Source: Actinomadura parmotrematis
Lineage (GTDB): Bacteria; Actinomycetota; Actinomycetes; Streptosporangiales; Streptosporangiaceae
DNA length: 64,000 nt
Assembly (NCBI RefSeq): GCF_019458805.1
Contig: NZ_JAIBOA010000023.1
Coordinates: forward strand, 1-64,000
Reading direction: 5' to 3'
This document shows, piece after piece, positions 8,407 to 17,762 of the stretch; within the stretch, counting starts at the first letter, position 1; each line of letters opens with the position of its first letter. The position numbers were made by a program, and so were the translations under genes. Under the pieces are notes generated by a model. The model was not told the DNA's origin, did not search any database, and saw only the letters and a program-made list of their open reading frames with translations.

Positions 8407-9123
8407 TCAGGACTTGGCGCCGGTGCTGGGAATGCCGTTTCCGCCGTTGGCGACGGGCTTGCCGTTCAGGTCGGTGGTCGCCTCGACGCCCTGGCTGAGC
8501 AGCGTGATGTTCTGGGCGAGCCACCGGCCCGAGACGCGCTTCATGCTGAGCGCGACGGTGGCGCCGGTGTTGGACTGGATCGTCTTGGCGCTGGTCACCT
8601 TCGTGTTGATGACGACCATGACGTTGGCGTCGCGCCCCTTGATCTCGCCGGGGTAGACGCCGCTGACGGCGGCCTTCGAGCTGACCTTGTTGGTGCTGAA
8701 ATAGCTGGTCAGGGTCGCGGCGGTGGGGCGGATGGCGTCCGCGGCGGCCGTGGTGAGCAGCGGGTACTTGGCGGCGAACGCCTGGTCCATGTGCCGGTAG
8801 TCCCAGTTGAAGAAGACGCCGGTGACCTTGGTGGCGCTCGCGGCGAGGTCGCGGCGCTGCCGGGCGTCGGCGGCGAGGTCGTCCTTCTGCTCCCAGACGG
8901 CGCCGAGCGCGGCGCTCGCCGCCACGAGCGCGGCGACGGGCGCGAGCAGCAGGATCCGCCGCCGCAGGGACGTCCGGCGGGGCGGCGGCGCGGCCGGGAC
9001 GGCCGCCAGGGACGCGGCCCAGACCTCGGGCGACACCTCCGGGATGCGCGCCTTCGCCGGCGCCTTCACCGGCGCCTTCTTCGCAGGCGCCTTCTTCACG
9101 GCGACGGCCGTCGTGGTCTTCAC
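8407..9123 (-). CDS. Mce-associated membrane protein
   Basis: 238 aa from a GTG at 9123 preceded by GGAGGAACC. The first ~25 residues are Lys/Ala/Pro-rich. A single transmembrane helix lies near residues 52-72 (ILLLAPVAALVAASAALGAV), followed by an outer domain of the VirB8-like Mce-associated type (VFFNWDYRHMDQAFAAKYPLLT). Such proteins follow mce genes and are thought to stabilise the complex. It overlaps the last mce gene by 4 nt and ends at the terminator, closing the operon. Only one such protein is present, whereas many mce operons have two or more. Confidence 0.85.
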   Translation of the reverse strand: MKTTTAVAVKKAPAKKAPVKAPAKARIPEVSPEVWAASLAAVPAAPPPRRTSLRRRILLLAPVAALVAASAALGAVWEQKDDLAADARQRRDLAASATKVTGVFFNWDYRHMDQAFAAKYPLLTTAAADAIRPTAATLTSYFSTNKVSSKAAVSGVYPGEIKGRDANVMVVINTKVTSAKTIQSNTGATVALSMKRVSGRWLAQNITLLSQGVEATTDLNGKPVANGGNGIPSTGAKS

Positions 9124-10406
9124 CGGTTCCTCCTTCTCCGGACGGGGCGCCGGGCGATCCCGGCCGTGCTCAGCAGGACGCGCAGCAGGATCAGCCCCGC
9201 TGCCAGCGGCGGCAGGTAGATCAGCCACGACAGGGGGTCGTGGCGTTCGCCGTCCGCCGCGTTGCGGGCCGCCACCGCCTCCGGCGTCGCCGTCGCCGGC
9301 TTCGACACCGTCGCGGCGGTCTTGTCCTTCTCCGCCATCGGCGGGATCTGCTGCTTGGGCAGGGCGACGCCGGGGCAGGACGGGATATTCGGTATGCCGG
9401 GAAGCGGAACGAGGTTCTTGTACTCCATGGCCGAGGTGACGGGCGTGAACGTCAGCAGGAAGGTGATGTTGAGAGTGGGCTTCCCGTTGACGAAGGTGAC
9501 GGCGCCCTTCATCGCGGTCGCGAGCTGCGGCGTCCAGCGCAGCCCCTTGTCGAGGTCGGCGACGTTGCCGTCACTGAGGACCGTCGGGAGCCCGGCGTTC
9601 ATGGCGCGCAGCATGCACTGCGCGGCGGGCCGCGCCGCGCGGAGCAGCCGGTCGCTCCGCTCCAGCAGCGCGGGCGCGGTCGTGCGGATCCGCGCCAGCG
9701 CGTCGTCGACGGCGGCGAGCGAGGAGGTGATCTCGGCGGTGCTCGCGATGCCGGCGCCGAGGTCGCCGCGGTGGGCGGCGAGGACGCCGGTCAGCGTGCC
9801 GAGGTCGGTGACGAGCCCGTCGAGGGTGGCGGTGTCGTCGGCGAAGGTCCCGGCGAGGCGGGACGCGCCGTCGACGGTGAGCCGCAGGGTGTCGCCGCGC
9901 CCGTCCAGGCCGCGCGCGAGCTCGCGGGTGACGGTCCGCAGGTTCTTCGGGTCCAGGCCCTCGATGGCCCGGGTGACCGCCGCGAACAGGTCGCCGTAGC
10001 TCTCGGTGACGCTCGTCCGGCCCAGCGGGATGACCTCGCCGGGCCGCATCGCGGGCCCGCCGACGCGGCCGCCGGCGGGTTCGAGGTCCACGTAGGGCTC
10101 GCCGATGGCCGATTTCAGGCCGGCGGCGGCGGTCACGTCCCGCGGGAGGCGCTCGCCCTTGTCGATGTCGAGGCGGACGGCGACGGCGCCGCCGTCCAGC
10201 CGCACCGAGTGGATCTTCCCGACGGGGACGCCGAGGTAGGTGACGTCGAAGCCGGGCTGCAGGCCGGACGAGCCGGCGAACCGCGCGGTGATCGGGTAGG
10301 GGCGGTCCAGGGGGTCGAAGCCGAGGACGTTGCGCACCGCCCAGACGGTGAGGACGAGGGCGAGCAGCGCGAAGGCGGCCAGGTTGAGCCGGATCCGGCG
10401 GGTCAC
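9120..10406 (-). CDS. mceF: Mce family protein, sixth (MceF position)
   Basis: About 428 aa from GTG 10406 (GTGA overlap with the gene before). An N-terminal hydrophobic helix (FALLALVLTVWAV) is followed by the MlaD/Mce domain (ITARFAGSSGLQPGFDVTYLGVPVGKIHSVRL) and a long helical region. A second hydrophobic helix sits near the C-terminus (LIYLPPLAAGLILLRVLL) before an Arg-rich end, which fits MceF-type proteins that close the shuttle channel. It acts in the cell envelope as one subunit of the lipid-transport hexamer. Operon position decides the letter. Confidence 0.88.
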   Translation of the reverse strand: MTRRIRLNLAAFALLALVLTVWAVRNVLGFDPLDRPYPITARFAGSSGLQPGFDVTYLGVPVGKIHSVRLDGGAVAVRLDIDKGERLPRDVTAAAGLKSAIGEPYVDLEPAGGRVGGPAMRPGEVIPLGRTSVTESYGDLFAAVTRAIEGLDPKNLRTVTRELARGLDGRGDTLRLTVDGASRLAGTFADDTATLDGLVTDLGTLTGVLAAHRGDLGAGIASTAEITSSLAAVDDALARIRTTAPALLERSDRLLRAARPAAQCMLRAMNAGLPTVLSDGNVADLDKGLRWTPQLATAMKGAVTFVNGKPTLNITFLLTFTPVTSAMEYKNLVPLPGIPNIPSCPGVALPKQQIPPMAEKDKTAATVSKPATATPEAVAARNAADGERHDPLSWLIYLPPLAAGLILLRVLLSTAGIARRPVRRRRNR

Positions 10407-11434
10407 TTCCGCGGTCCCAGCATGCGGACGAGGTCGGCGAGCGACGCCGGCGACTTCCCGGCGGCGCGGGTGGCGGAGCCGTTGAAGTCCAGCACCGGGT
10501 AGGTGAGGAGCTGGCCGTTGTAGACCTGCCGGGGCATCCGGGAGACGAACTCCTGGAGGCGGGTGATGAGGGTGCCGAGCCTGGTCCGGTCGGCGGCGAG
10601 CACCTCGAAGGTCGGGCCGGTCTGCTCGATGAGGCGGCGGAGCTGGTCGGTGTGCCGGGCGAGGACGGTGTCGTTGACGGTCTTGGCGAGGTCGGACAGG
10701 GCGTGCACCGCGTCCAGGATCCTGGTGCGGTCGTCGGCGAGCAGCCGGGTGGCGTCGGCGAGCCGGCCGGGCAGCCGGTCCAGGGACTTCTCGTGCGCGG
10801 CGAGCTGCCGGCCGAGGGTGGCGAGGTCGTCGACGGCCCGCGCGAGCTCGGCGCGGTGCTCGCCGAAGGTCCGCAGCAGCGTCCCGGCGTTGGCGATCAT
10901 CTTGTTGAGCTCGGGGCCGCGCCCGCCGAGCGCGGTGCCCGCGGTGTGGACGAGGCCGGGCGCGTCGCCGTCGGCGAGCGCGCCGATCAGCGGGGCGGCC
11001 TGCCCGATGATGTCCTCGAACCCCGGGCTGGTCGTGGTGGAGGCGATCGCCGCGTGGTCCGCGAGGAACGGCCCCTGGTTCAGCGCCCGGCCCGGCGGTG
11101 GCTGGAGCTGGACATAGTTCTCGCCGAGGAGCGAGGTCACCGTCACCTTGGCGGTGGTGCCGGTGGGGACCCGCACCTTCTCGACGATCGACATGGTGAC
11201 GCGGGACCGGTAGCCCGCCGGGGTGTCCACCAGGTCGATCCTCCGGACGGACCCGACCGTCACGTCGGCGACCTTGACGCTGTGGCCGGCGACGAGGTTC
11301 TGCACGTCGGCGAAGTCGGCGGTGAGGGTGAGCGGCCCCGTCGGAGCGTGCAGGGTCTGCGGCGAGCACCCGCACAGCCCCCCGCACAGCACCGCGCAGA
11401 GCGCGAGCGCCCCGGCGAGCAGGATGGGTCTCAA
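10403..11434 (-). CDS. mceE: Mce family lipoprotein, fifth (MceE/LprK position)
   Basis: 343 aa. The signal peptide ends in a lipobox, GGLCGC, with Cys near residue 22, so the protein should be lipid-anchored like LprK-type MceE subunits. The Mce domain starts at LTLTADFADVQNLVAGHSVKV. The start is TTG at 11434, placed 7 nt after an AGGAG box; no ATG or GTG fits better. It is 9 nt after the preceding gene and overlaps the next by 4 nt. Confidence 0.87.
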   Translation of the reverse strand: MRPILLAGALALCAVLCGGLCGCSPQTLHAPTGPLTLTADFADVQNLVAGHSVKVADVTVGSVRRIDLVDTPAGYRSRVTMSIVEKVRVPTGTTAKVTVTSLLGENYVQLQPPPGRALNQGPFLADHAAIASTTTSPGFEDIIGQAAPLIGALADGDAPGLVHTAGTALGGRGPELNKMIANAGTLLRTFGEHRAELARAVDDLATLGRQLAAHEKSLDRLPGRLADATRLLADDRTRILDAVHALSDLAKTVNDTVLARHTDQLRRLIEQTGPTFEVLAADRTRLGTLITRLQEFVSRMPRQVYNGQLLTYPVLDFNGSATRAAGKSPASLADLVRMLGPRK

Positions 11435-11443
11435 CGTGGGCTC

Positions 11444-12469
11444 CTACCGGCAGTTGGAGTAGGGGGGCGGGAGCGGGCACGGCACCTTGTCGCTGATGGT
11501 GGGCTCGCTGAGGACCGCGGCCAGGTAGGACCGGGCGAAGTTGTCGAGGGTGATCCGCAGGTTGATCGCGCCGACCTTGGGGTCGTAGGCGTTGACGAAC
11601 TGGTAGCCGAGGCCGGGCAGGGCCTGGATGAGGTCGGCGAGGCTCTGGGCGCTGCCCTGCATCATCAGGGTGACCTGGGCGACCTTCTGCAGGTCGCCGG
11701 GCAGCGTGTCCTCATGCATCTTGATGAGGACGTCGCCGCGCTCGGCGAGGTCGGCGATGGCCTCGACGAGCGTCCGGATGTCGGCCCGCTCGTCGGCGAG
11801 CATCCGGGACGCGGTGGAGAAGTTGCCGATGAGGCTGCCGAGCGTCCGCTCGCGGCCGCGGACGACGGCGGCGACGCGGGCGAGGTTGCGGGCGACGCGG
11901 AGGAGCTGCTCGTCCTGCCCGGCGAGGTCGCTGACGAGCTGCCCGGTCTGCTGGAACGCGGCGTTGAACGCGGCGCCGTTGCCGTCCAGGCTGCGCGCGG
12001 CGTTGCCGAGCGCGGTGCCGGCCTTGGCGGGGTCGAAGCCGTTGAGGAGCCGGCCGAAGGAGGTGAGCGCGTCGTTGACCTCGACCGGCACCTGCGTCCG
12101 GTCGATCCGCAGGACGGCGCCGTCGGCCATCTTCGGCAGGCCCGGACGCCAGGCGGGCGCGAACGTCAGGGTCCGCTCGCCGATGAGGCTGAGCGGGACG
12201 ATCGCCGCCCGCGCGGTCGCGGGGACCGGCACGTCCCGGTGAATCGACGCGACGACGCGGACCTGCCCGTTCACGGGAGTCACCGACTCGACCTTGCCCA
12301 CGTTCACGCCCATGACCTGTACGGGCGAGCCGGGGTAGAACGACACGGCCCGGGTGAAGTAGGCCGTCACGCGGTAGGACGACGGCCCGCCGAGGACGGA
12401 GCAGCCGCCGAGTGCGAGGACGAGCGCGGCGGCGGCGAGCGCGGCGGCGGTGCGGGGGCGGCGCGTCAT
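11444..12469 (-). CDS. mceD: Mce family protein, fourth (MceD position), with lipobox
   Basis: 341 aa from ATG 12469 (ATGA overlap). The signal segment LAAAALVLALGGCSVLGG contains a lipobox LGGC, so this subunit also appears to be a lipoprotein, which is more usual for the fifth subunit. The Mce domain follows (YRVTAYFTRAVSFYPGSPVQV) and then a long helical tail ending PLPPPYSNCR. It would contribute to the periplasmic substrate tunnel. Confidence 0.87.
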   Translation of the reverse strand: MTRRPRTAAALAAAALVLALGGCSVLGGPSSYRVTAYFTRAVSFYPGSPVQVMGVNVGKVESVTPVNGQVRVVASIHRDVPVPATARAAIVPLSLIGERTLTFAPAWRPGLPKMADGAVLRIDRTQVPVEVNDALTSFGRLLNGFDPAKAGTALGNAARSLDGNGAAFNAAFQQTGQLVSDLAGQDEQLLRVARNLARVAAVVRGRERTLGSLIGNFSTASRMLADERADIRTLVEAIADLAERGDVLIKMHEDTLPGDLQKVAQVTLMMQGSAQSLADLIQALPGLGYQFVNAYDPKVGAINLRITLDNFARSYLAAVLSEPTISDKVPCPLPPPYSNCR

Positions 12470-13557
12470 CCGACCTGTCCCGTCGGGACGAGCGGATAGT
12501 TGGGCGGGTTGAAGTTCGGCTGCGGGCCGACGACGCCGGGCTGGACGGGCCCGAACCCGACGAAGCCGCCCTCCATCCAGCGGCCCTCGCGGCTGCCGCT
12601 CGTGCTCATGCCGTAGAAGGCGGGCCCGAACCAGGCGAGGGCGACGTTCAGCGACGGCAGGTTGTCGCCGGTCAGCGTCTGCGCGGCGAGGTGGAAGTCG
12701 TTCAGCACGGTGTTCAGCTGCTTCTGGTGCGCGGCGAGGGTGGTGTCGAGGGTCTTGACGACCCGGCTGCCGCCGCCGAGCGCGGCGGCGAGGTCGTCGC
12801 GGCGGCGCGCCAGCTCCTTCAGCAGCGTGTCGCCGTACCGGAGGAGCTGCGCGAGCTGCTCGTCCTTGGACGCGAGCGTCGCCGTCAGCTTGTCGCTGTT
12901 GGCGATGATGGCGGCGACCTGCGGGAACGAGGCGTTCAGCGCGGTGCTGACCTTCCGCAGGTCGGCGAGCATCCGCGCGGTCTCCTGCTGGGACGGCAGC
13001 TTCACCTTGGCGGCCTCGGTGAGCAGCCGGTCGACCGAGGCCGCGTCGAGCCGCCCGGCGACGTTGGACGCGCCGCCGAGGGTGTCGCTCAGCGTATACG
13101 GGATGCTGGTGCGCTCCAGCGGGATCCGCCGCCGCGCGTCCGGCAGCCCCTTCAGGTAGGGGGCGGCGACCGGTCCCGACAGCTTGACGTACTGGCCGCC
13201 GAGCAGGTTCGACAGCCGGATGTCGGCGTGCATCCCGGTACCGAGCCGGACACCGGAATCGACCTTCCACGTCACCACGATGTGGCCGTTGCGGAAGTCG
13301 GGCTCGATCCGGGTGACCTTGCCGACGGTGACGCCGGCGAGCTGCACCTCGCTGCCCTTCTGCAGCCCGCCGGTGCCGGCGAAGACGCCGCTCACCGCGT
13401 AGCCGCCCTGGCCGAGGCCGAGGGTGCCGTAGGCGTAGGCGGCGAGGACGAGCGCGGCGAGCACCGGGATCGTCACCAGGGAGATCGCGACGGGGTCGCG
13501 GTCGCGGAAGGAGCGCGTGAACGCCCGCCGCCACCGGTCCGGCGTCCGCGCGCTCAC
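12466..13557 (-). CDS. mceC: Mce family protein, third (MceC position)
   Basis: 363 aa from GTG 13557 (GTGA overlap). An N-terminal membrane helix (ISLVTIPVLAALVLAAYAYG) leads into the Mce domain (YAVSGVFAGTGGLQKGSEVQL) and a helical region. The C-terminal ~45 residues are Gly/Pro/Asn-rich (GPVQPGVVGPQPNFNPPNYP), a common end for MceC-type subunits. No Cys lipobox is present. Confidence 0.88.
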   Translation of the reverse strand: MSARTPDRWRRAFTRSFRDRDPVAISLVTIPVLAALVLAAYAYGTLGLGQGGYAVSGVFAGTGGLQKGSEVQLAGVTVGKVTRIEPDFRNGHIVVTWKVDSGVRLGTGMHADIRLSNLLGGQYVKLSGPVAAPYLKGLPDARRRIPLERTSIPYTLSDTLGGASNVAGRLDAASVDRLLTEAAKVKLPSQQETARMLADLRKVSTALNASFPQVAAIIANSDKLTATLASKDEQLAQLLRYGDTLLKELARRRDDLAAALGGGSRVVKTLDTTLAAHQKQLNTVLNDFHLAAQTLTGDNLPSLNVALAWFGPAFYGMSTSGSREGRWMEGGFVGFGPVQPGVVGPQPNFNPPNYPLVPTGQVG

Positions 13558-14702
13558 CGCGCCGCCCCGTTCTGCCCGCCGAGGAACGCCATCTGCACCA
13601 TCGCCTTGAACACCTGCTGCTGCTGGGGGGTGAGGCGCGCGGCCTCGGCGCTCACCGCGGGCGAGGCGCCGGTGCTGCCGACGGCCGGGGGCGGCGGCAG
13701 GTTCTCGGGGAACGGGCAGGTGTCGCTGTAGACGATGTTCATGCAGAGGGCGTTGCCGCGCAGGAACTTGCCGCCGTCCATGAGGGTGAGCAGCGCCTGC
13801 AGCGCCGACGGCAGACTCTTGATCATCTTGTCGATGTCGCCCATCCGGCGGTGCGCGATCTCCATCAGGTCCCGGGTCCCGTCGATCATCCGGCCGAGCC
13901 GCGGGCCGGCGGTGCCGAGCACCGCGTCCAGGTTCGCCGCGACGTCCCCGAGGTGCGCGGTCGCGGTGCCGAGGGCGGCCCGGTCCTGCGCGAACGCCTG
14001 GGTCAGGTCGGTCAGGCTGGTGATCGTCTGCGCGATCTGGCGGTCCCGGGCGGCGAGCGCGCCGGTCACCGTCCGGTAGTCGGAGATCATCTGGCGGACG
14101 GTGCCGGTGCGGGTGCCGAGCAGCCGGAGCAGCGCCGCGAGGTTGCCGGTGATCTGGTCGATCCGGTCCCGGTTGCCGTCCAGCGCGGTCGCGAACGACT
14201 GCAGGATCTTGTTGATCTCGTTCGGGTCGACGCCGCCGACGAGCGGCCCGAGGTCGTTGATGAGCGCGCCGAGGTCGGCCGCCGACCGGGTCCGGGTGAG
14301 GACGCCGCCGCTCCGCAGCGCGGTGCGGCTCGTCCCGGTCTCCAGGTACACCTCGCGGCGGCCGATCAGGTCCCGCCAGCGGATCGCGGCCGCGGAGTCG
14401 TCGGGGATCCGCAGCCCCGGCCGGACCTTCATCGCGACGGCGGCGCGGCCGTCCACCACCTTCACCGAGGTGACGCGGCCGACGGGCGTCCCGGCGACCT
14501 TGACGATGTCGCCCTCGCGCAGCCCGCTCACGTCGTCGAACGTCGCCCGCAGCCGCAGGCCGGCGCCGACGTCGGCGCCGACGATGCGGACCGCCAGGTA
14601 GGCGGTCAGCAGGACGGTGACGACGCCGAACGCCAGGAAGCCGCGGGCGGCGCGCGCGTCCAGGCGCGTGCCGCGCCGCCGGGGCCGTCGGGCGCGGGCC
14701 AT
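13554..14702 (-). CDS. mceB: Mce family protein, second (MceB position)
   Basis: 382 aa. The first ~20 residues are very Arg-rich (MARARRPRRRGTRLDARAAR), setting the cytoplasmic side of the following membrane helix (GFLAFGVVTVLLTAYLAV). The Mce domain is at LRATFDDVSGLREGDIVKVAG. The start ATG overlaps the mceA stop by one base (TGATG). Confidence 0.88.
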   Translation of the reverse strand: MARARRPRRRGTRLDARAARGFLAFGVVTVLLTAYLAVRIVGADVGAGLRLRATFDDVSGLREGDIVKVAGTPVGRVTSVKVVDGRAAVAMKVRPGLRIPDDSAAAIRWRDLIGRREVYLETGTSRTALRSGGVLTRTRSAADLGALINDLGPLVGGVDPNEINKILQSFATALDGNRDRIDQITGNLAALLRLLGTRTGTVRQMISDYRTVTGALAARDRQIAQTITSLTDLTQAFAQDRAALGTATAHLGDVAANLDAVLGTAGPRLGRMIDGTRDLMEIAHRRMGDIDKMIKSLPSALQALLTLMDGGKFLRGNALCMNIVYSDTCPFPENLPPPPAVGSTGASPAVSAEAARLTPQQQQVFKAMVQMAFLGGQNGAAR

Positions 14703-15781
14703 CAGTTCGCCCCCTTCCCGGCCGCCCGCCTGGCGGCGTCGGGGTCGTTCGGGATCGCCGGCTCGATCGGGCCGCAGACGCCCGGCAGCGCGTCGCAGAG
14801 CACCGTGCTCGGGTTGACGTGCACGGTGACGTTCGACAGCAGCGTGCCGTGCGGGCCCGGGATCGTCGCGATGCCGGTGAGCTGGGTGAGCAGCGAGCCG
14901 CTGCTGCTGATGAGGGCGGGGAACGCCGACCGGTTGCGGTACATGACGCCGACGGCCGGGACGATCGCGTCGATGATCCTTCCGGGGGCGTCCGGCAGCG
15001 TCACCAGGATCCCGGTCAGCGTGCGGGACGCGCCGGTGAGGCCGCCGAGCAGCCGGTCGAACTCGGCGGGGGAGCCGGTCACCGCGGGCAGCACGGTGTT
15101 CAGGTCGTCGGCCATGCGGGTGATGTCGCCGCCGTGCGCGGCGGCCGTGGCGGCGAGCGCGGCGCCGTCGCCGAGGACGGTGCCGAGGTCGCCGCTCCGG
15201 CGGGCGCCGAGGCCGAGCAGCGTCGCCGAGTCGTCGAGCAGGCCGCCGAGCTCGGCGCCGCGCCCGTCCAGGCCCGCGCCGAGCGTCCGCATGATGGTGG
15301 CGACGTCCTGCGGGCCGAGCGCGTCCAGCAGCGCGACGGTCGGCGCCGCCACGTCGGTGATCTCCTGCGGGTCGGCGGTGCGGGCGATGGTGGCGCCGTC
15401 GGGCAGGTAGGGGCCGCTCGCCTCGCCGGCGCCGGGCCGCAGGTCCACGTACTTCGGCCCGAACACCGACAGCGGGACGATCGCGGCCTCGGCGCCGACG
15501 GGCGCCCGCACGCCGCGGTCCAGCCGCAGCGTCACGCGGGCGCGGCCGTCGGGGGTGAGGCGGACCCCGGCGACCTGGCCGACCCGGACGCCGCGGATCT
15601 TCACGTCCGAGCGGTCGTCCAGGCCCTCCCCGGCGCGGGCGAAGACCGCCTGCAGCCGGGTCGAGCCGGGATGGGCGTCGCGGGCGGCGAGGAAGGACGC
15701 GGCGAGGGCGCCGGCCAGGACGGTGGCGCCGACGGCGCCGAAGCGGCGGCGGGCGCGGGAGGACAGGTCGGTGGTCCTCAT
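14702..15781 (-). CDS. mceA: Mce family protein, first (MceA position)
   Basis: 359 aa. It has an N-terminal hydrophobic helix, the Mce domain (STRLQAVFARAGEGLDDRSDVKI) near residues 38-115, and an extended helical domain. Its ATG overlaps the yrbE stop by 4 nt (ATGA). As the first mce gene after the two permeases it takes the MceA position. It is part of the hexameric envelope conduit for lipids such as sterols or fatty acids; which lipid cannot be read here. Confidence 0.88.
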   Translation of the reverse strand: MRTTDLSSRARRRFGAVGATVLAGALAASFLAARDAHPGSTRLQAVFARAGEGLDDRSDVKIRGVRVGQVAGVRLTPDGRARVTLRLDRGVRAPVGAEAAIVPLSVFGPKYVDLRPGAGEASGPYLPDGATIARTADPQEITDVAAPTVALLDALGPQDVATIMRTLGAGLDGRGAELGGLLDDSATLLGLGARRSGDLGTVLGDGAALAATAAAHGGDITRMADDLNTVLPAVTGSPAEFDRLLGGLTGASRTLTGILVTLPDAPGRIIDAIVPAVGVMYRNRSAFPALISSSGSLLTQLTGIATIPGPHGTLLSNVTVHVNPSTVLCDALPGVCGPIEPAIPNDPDAARRAAGKGAN

Positions 15782-16626
15782 CCGGTGAGGCTCACTGTTC
15801 CGCCGTGCCCCCAGAAGATGTACGAGAGCAGCAGGTTGACCATGACGATGGTGACCATCGACTCGCGGATGGCGCGGCCCGTCGCCAGGCCGACGCCGAC
15901 CGGCCCGCCCGAGGCGTTGAAGCCCCGGTAGCAGTGCACCAGCACGATGATCACCGTGAAGACGACGACCTTCAGCACGCTGTAGAACACGTCGATCGGC
16001 GGCAGGTACAGGTGGAAGTAGTAGTCGTAGATGCCGGGGGAGATGCCGAAGAAGCCGATCGAGATGAGCCGCGTCGCGTAGAAGCTCGCGAACAGCGCCA
16101 GCAGGTAGAGCGGCACGAGCGTCGCGAGCGCCGCCGCCATCCGGGTGCAGACCAGGTAGGCCAGGGAGTTGATGCCCATGACCTCCAGCGCGTCGATCTC
16201 CTCGGAGATCCGCATCGCGCCGAGCTCGGCGGTGAACGACCCGCCGAGCTGGAACACCATCGCGACGCCCGCGATGATCGGCGTCACCTCGCGGACGTTG
16301 GCGTAGCTGGCGATGATGCCCGCCAGCGACTGCGCGCCGACCCGCTGGAGGCCCGGGATCGCCTGCAGCCCAACCGTGGTGCCGGTGAAGAACGACATGA
16401 AGAAGATGACCGCGGCCATGCCGAGGCCGAGCACGACGGCGCCGACGCCCGCGCTGATGTCGCTGATCTGCCGGAGCACCGCCTTCAGGTGCCGGCCGCG
16501 CGCGATATCGGCCACCAGGTGGTGCAGCACCATGCCGGAGAAGATCAGGAACTCGGTGAACTCGGGGGCGCGGAGCGGCCGGCGGCGCAGCGCGCCGGAC
16601 ACGCGGTACGGGACGATCGAGATCAT
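15778..16626 (-). CDS. yrbEB: YrbE/MlaE-type ABC permease, second subunit
   Basis: 282 aa from ATG 16626, the first in-frame ATG, which overlaps the yrbEA stop by one base. Several membrane helices are visible, and the central MlaE-family core reads FTAELGAMRISEEIDALEVMGINSLAYLV, containing the conserved EEIDALEVMG loop that contacts the ATPase. The matching MceG-type ATPase is not in this window and is normally encoded elsewhere in actinobacteria. Confidence 0.93.
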   Translation of the reverse strand: MISIVPYRVSGALRRRPLRAPEFTEFLIFSGMVLHHLVADIARGRHLKAVLRQISDISAGVGAVVLGLGMAAVIFFMSFFTGTTVGLQAIPGLQRVGAQSLAGIIASYANVREVTPIIAGVAMVFQLGGSFTAELGAMRISEEIDALEVMGINSLAYLVCTRMAAALATLVPLYLLALFASFYATRLISIGFFGISPGIYDYYFHLYLPPIDVFYSVLKVVVFTVIIVLVHCYRGFNASGGPVGVGLATGRAIRESMVTIVMVNLLLSYIFWGHGGTVSLTG

Positions 16627-17462
16627 CAGATCCTCGGCGGGAAGAGGGTGTAGGCCAGGGTGGAGATCACGTAGTTCGCCGCGAACACCAGCATCGCGGC
16701 GACGACGGCCGCCCGGTTGACCGCGCGCCCGACGCCGCTCGCCCCGTAATCGCAGGTCATGCCCTGCCAGCAGGAGACGGCGGCGGCGATGAAGCCGAAC
16801 ACCCACGCCTTGAACAGGGTGATCAGCAGGTCGGAGAGCTGCAGGAGCGACGTCGCCCCGTCGAAGTAGGAGCCGGGCGTGACGCCCTCCTGGACCACGT
16901 TGAAGAAGAACCCGCCGGCGATCCCGGCCAGGATGATCAGCGAGCAGAGCAGCACGCCGACGGTGCTCGCCGCCCAGAGCCGCGGCGTCACCAGCCGGTG
17001 CACCGGGTTGATGCCGAGCACCTCCATCGCGTCCAGCTCGTCGCGGATGCGCCGCGACCCGATGTCGGAGGTGATCGCCGACCCGCCGGCGCCGGAGATG
17101 AGCAGCGCCGCCGCGACCGGCGCGACCTGCGTGACGAGCGCCTGCACGACCGTCGCGCCGGTGCCCGACTCGGCGCCGAGCTGCCGGACGATCTGCCCGA
17201 CCTGCAGCGCGATGGTGCCGCCGAGCGGCAGCGCGATCAGCATCACCGGCAGGGTGGTGACGCGGGCGATGAACCAGCACTGCTCGACCCACTCCACCCA
17301 CCAGCGGCGCACGTCCCAGGACTTGCGGAACCCCTCCAGCGAGATCGCGAACAGCTTCCCCGACTGCTCCAGCCAGCCGAGCAGGAACCGGCCGGCCGGG
17401 CCGTCGCGCCACGGGCGGCGGGCGGCGGCGCGGCGGCGCGGCGCCGTCCGGACGGCGGTCAC
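16626..17462 (-). CDS. yrbEA: YrbE/MlaE-type ABC permease, first subunit
   Basis: 278 aa from GTG 17462. The N-terminal 20 residues are Arg-rich, followed by an amphipathic region and about five membrane helices. The MlaE core is GSAITSDIGSRRIRDELDAMEVLGINPVHRLV. It is the first gene of the nine-gene mce operon, so the control region to its right (17463-17762) should set expression of lipid import. Its partner is the next permease. Confidence 0.93.
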   Translation of the reverse strand: MTAVRTAPRRRAAARRPWRDGPAGRFLLGWLEQSGKLFAISLEGFRKSWDVRRWWVEWVEQCWFIARVTTLPVMLIALPLGGTIALQVGQIVRQLGAESGTGATVVQALVTQVAPVAAALLISGAGGSAITSDIGSRRIRDELDAMEVLGINPVHRLVTPRLWAASTVGVLLCSLIILAGIAGGFFFNVVQEGVTPGSYFDGATSLLQLSDLLITLFKAWVFGFIAAAVSCWQGMTCDYGASGVGRAVNRAAVVAAMLVFAANYVISTLAYTLFPPRI

Positions 17463-17762
17463 GGGCGCGTCCCGCCGGGGTGGGGGAGGTGCGGCGCTCT
17501 CTCCATGAGAATGAGAATCTCCTCAACGGATATCGATCTTCTCAAGAATGAATATGAGATGCGAAGTCCAAGAGAATGACAGTACATGCTTACCGGAGCG
17601 GTGCTGTCAAGGGAGGCGCCTGCGGGGGTTGACGACGGTCCGGCCCCGTGGAAGTTTCATACTCAATAATGAGAATGTTATTCTCAACGGGAGCCCGCGC
17701 GACGTCCGGACGGTATGGATCACGCCGCCGACCGGCCGTGCGAGGCGGCGGAAGGAGCGCGC
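17463..17762. promoter_or_regulatory. Divergent control region between mce operon and enoyl-reductase cluster
   Basis: This 300-bp intergenic stretch is AT-rich relative to the rest. It holds a perfect palindrome GAGAATGTTATTCTC at 17671-17685. A second cluster at 17506-17525 contains two tandem GAGAAT half-sites (17507, 17513) followed by CTCCTCA, about 45 bp before the yrbEA start. TTGACG at 17629 could be a -35 element for the rightward side, and TGTTAT inside the palindrome a -10, but spacing is poor, so promoters stay uncertain. One regulator could control import and catabolism together. Confidence 0.6.

Noticed and set aside
9240..16653. Several long + strand frames across the mce operon
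   Set aside because: They lie opposite the well-supported mce and yrbE genes, contain no recognised motifs and have shadow-type composition.
17671..17685. KstR-type steroid-regulon operator
   Set aside because: KstR sites read like TAGAACNNGTTCTA; here arms are GAGAAT/ATTCTC with a 3-bp spacer, so the match is to a different motif.
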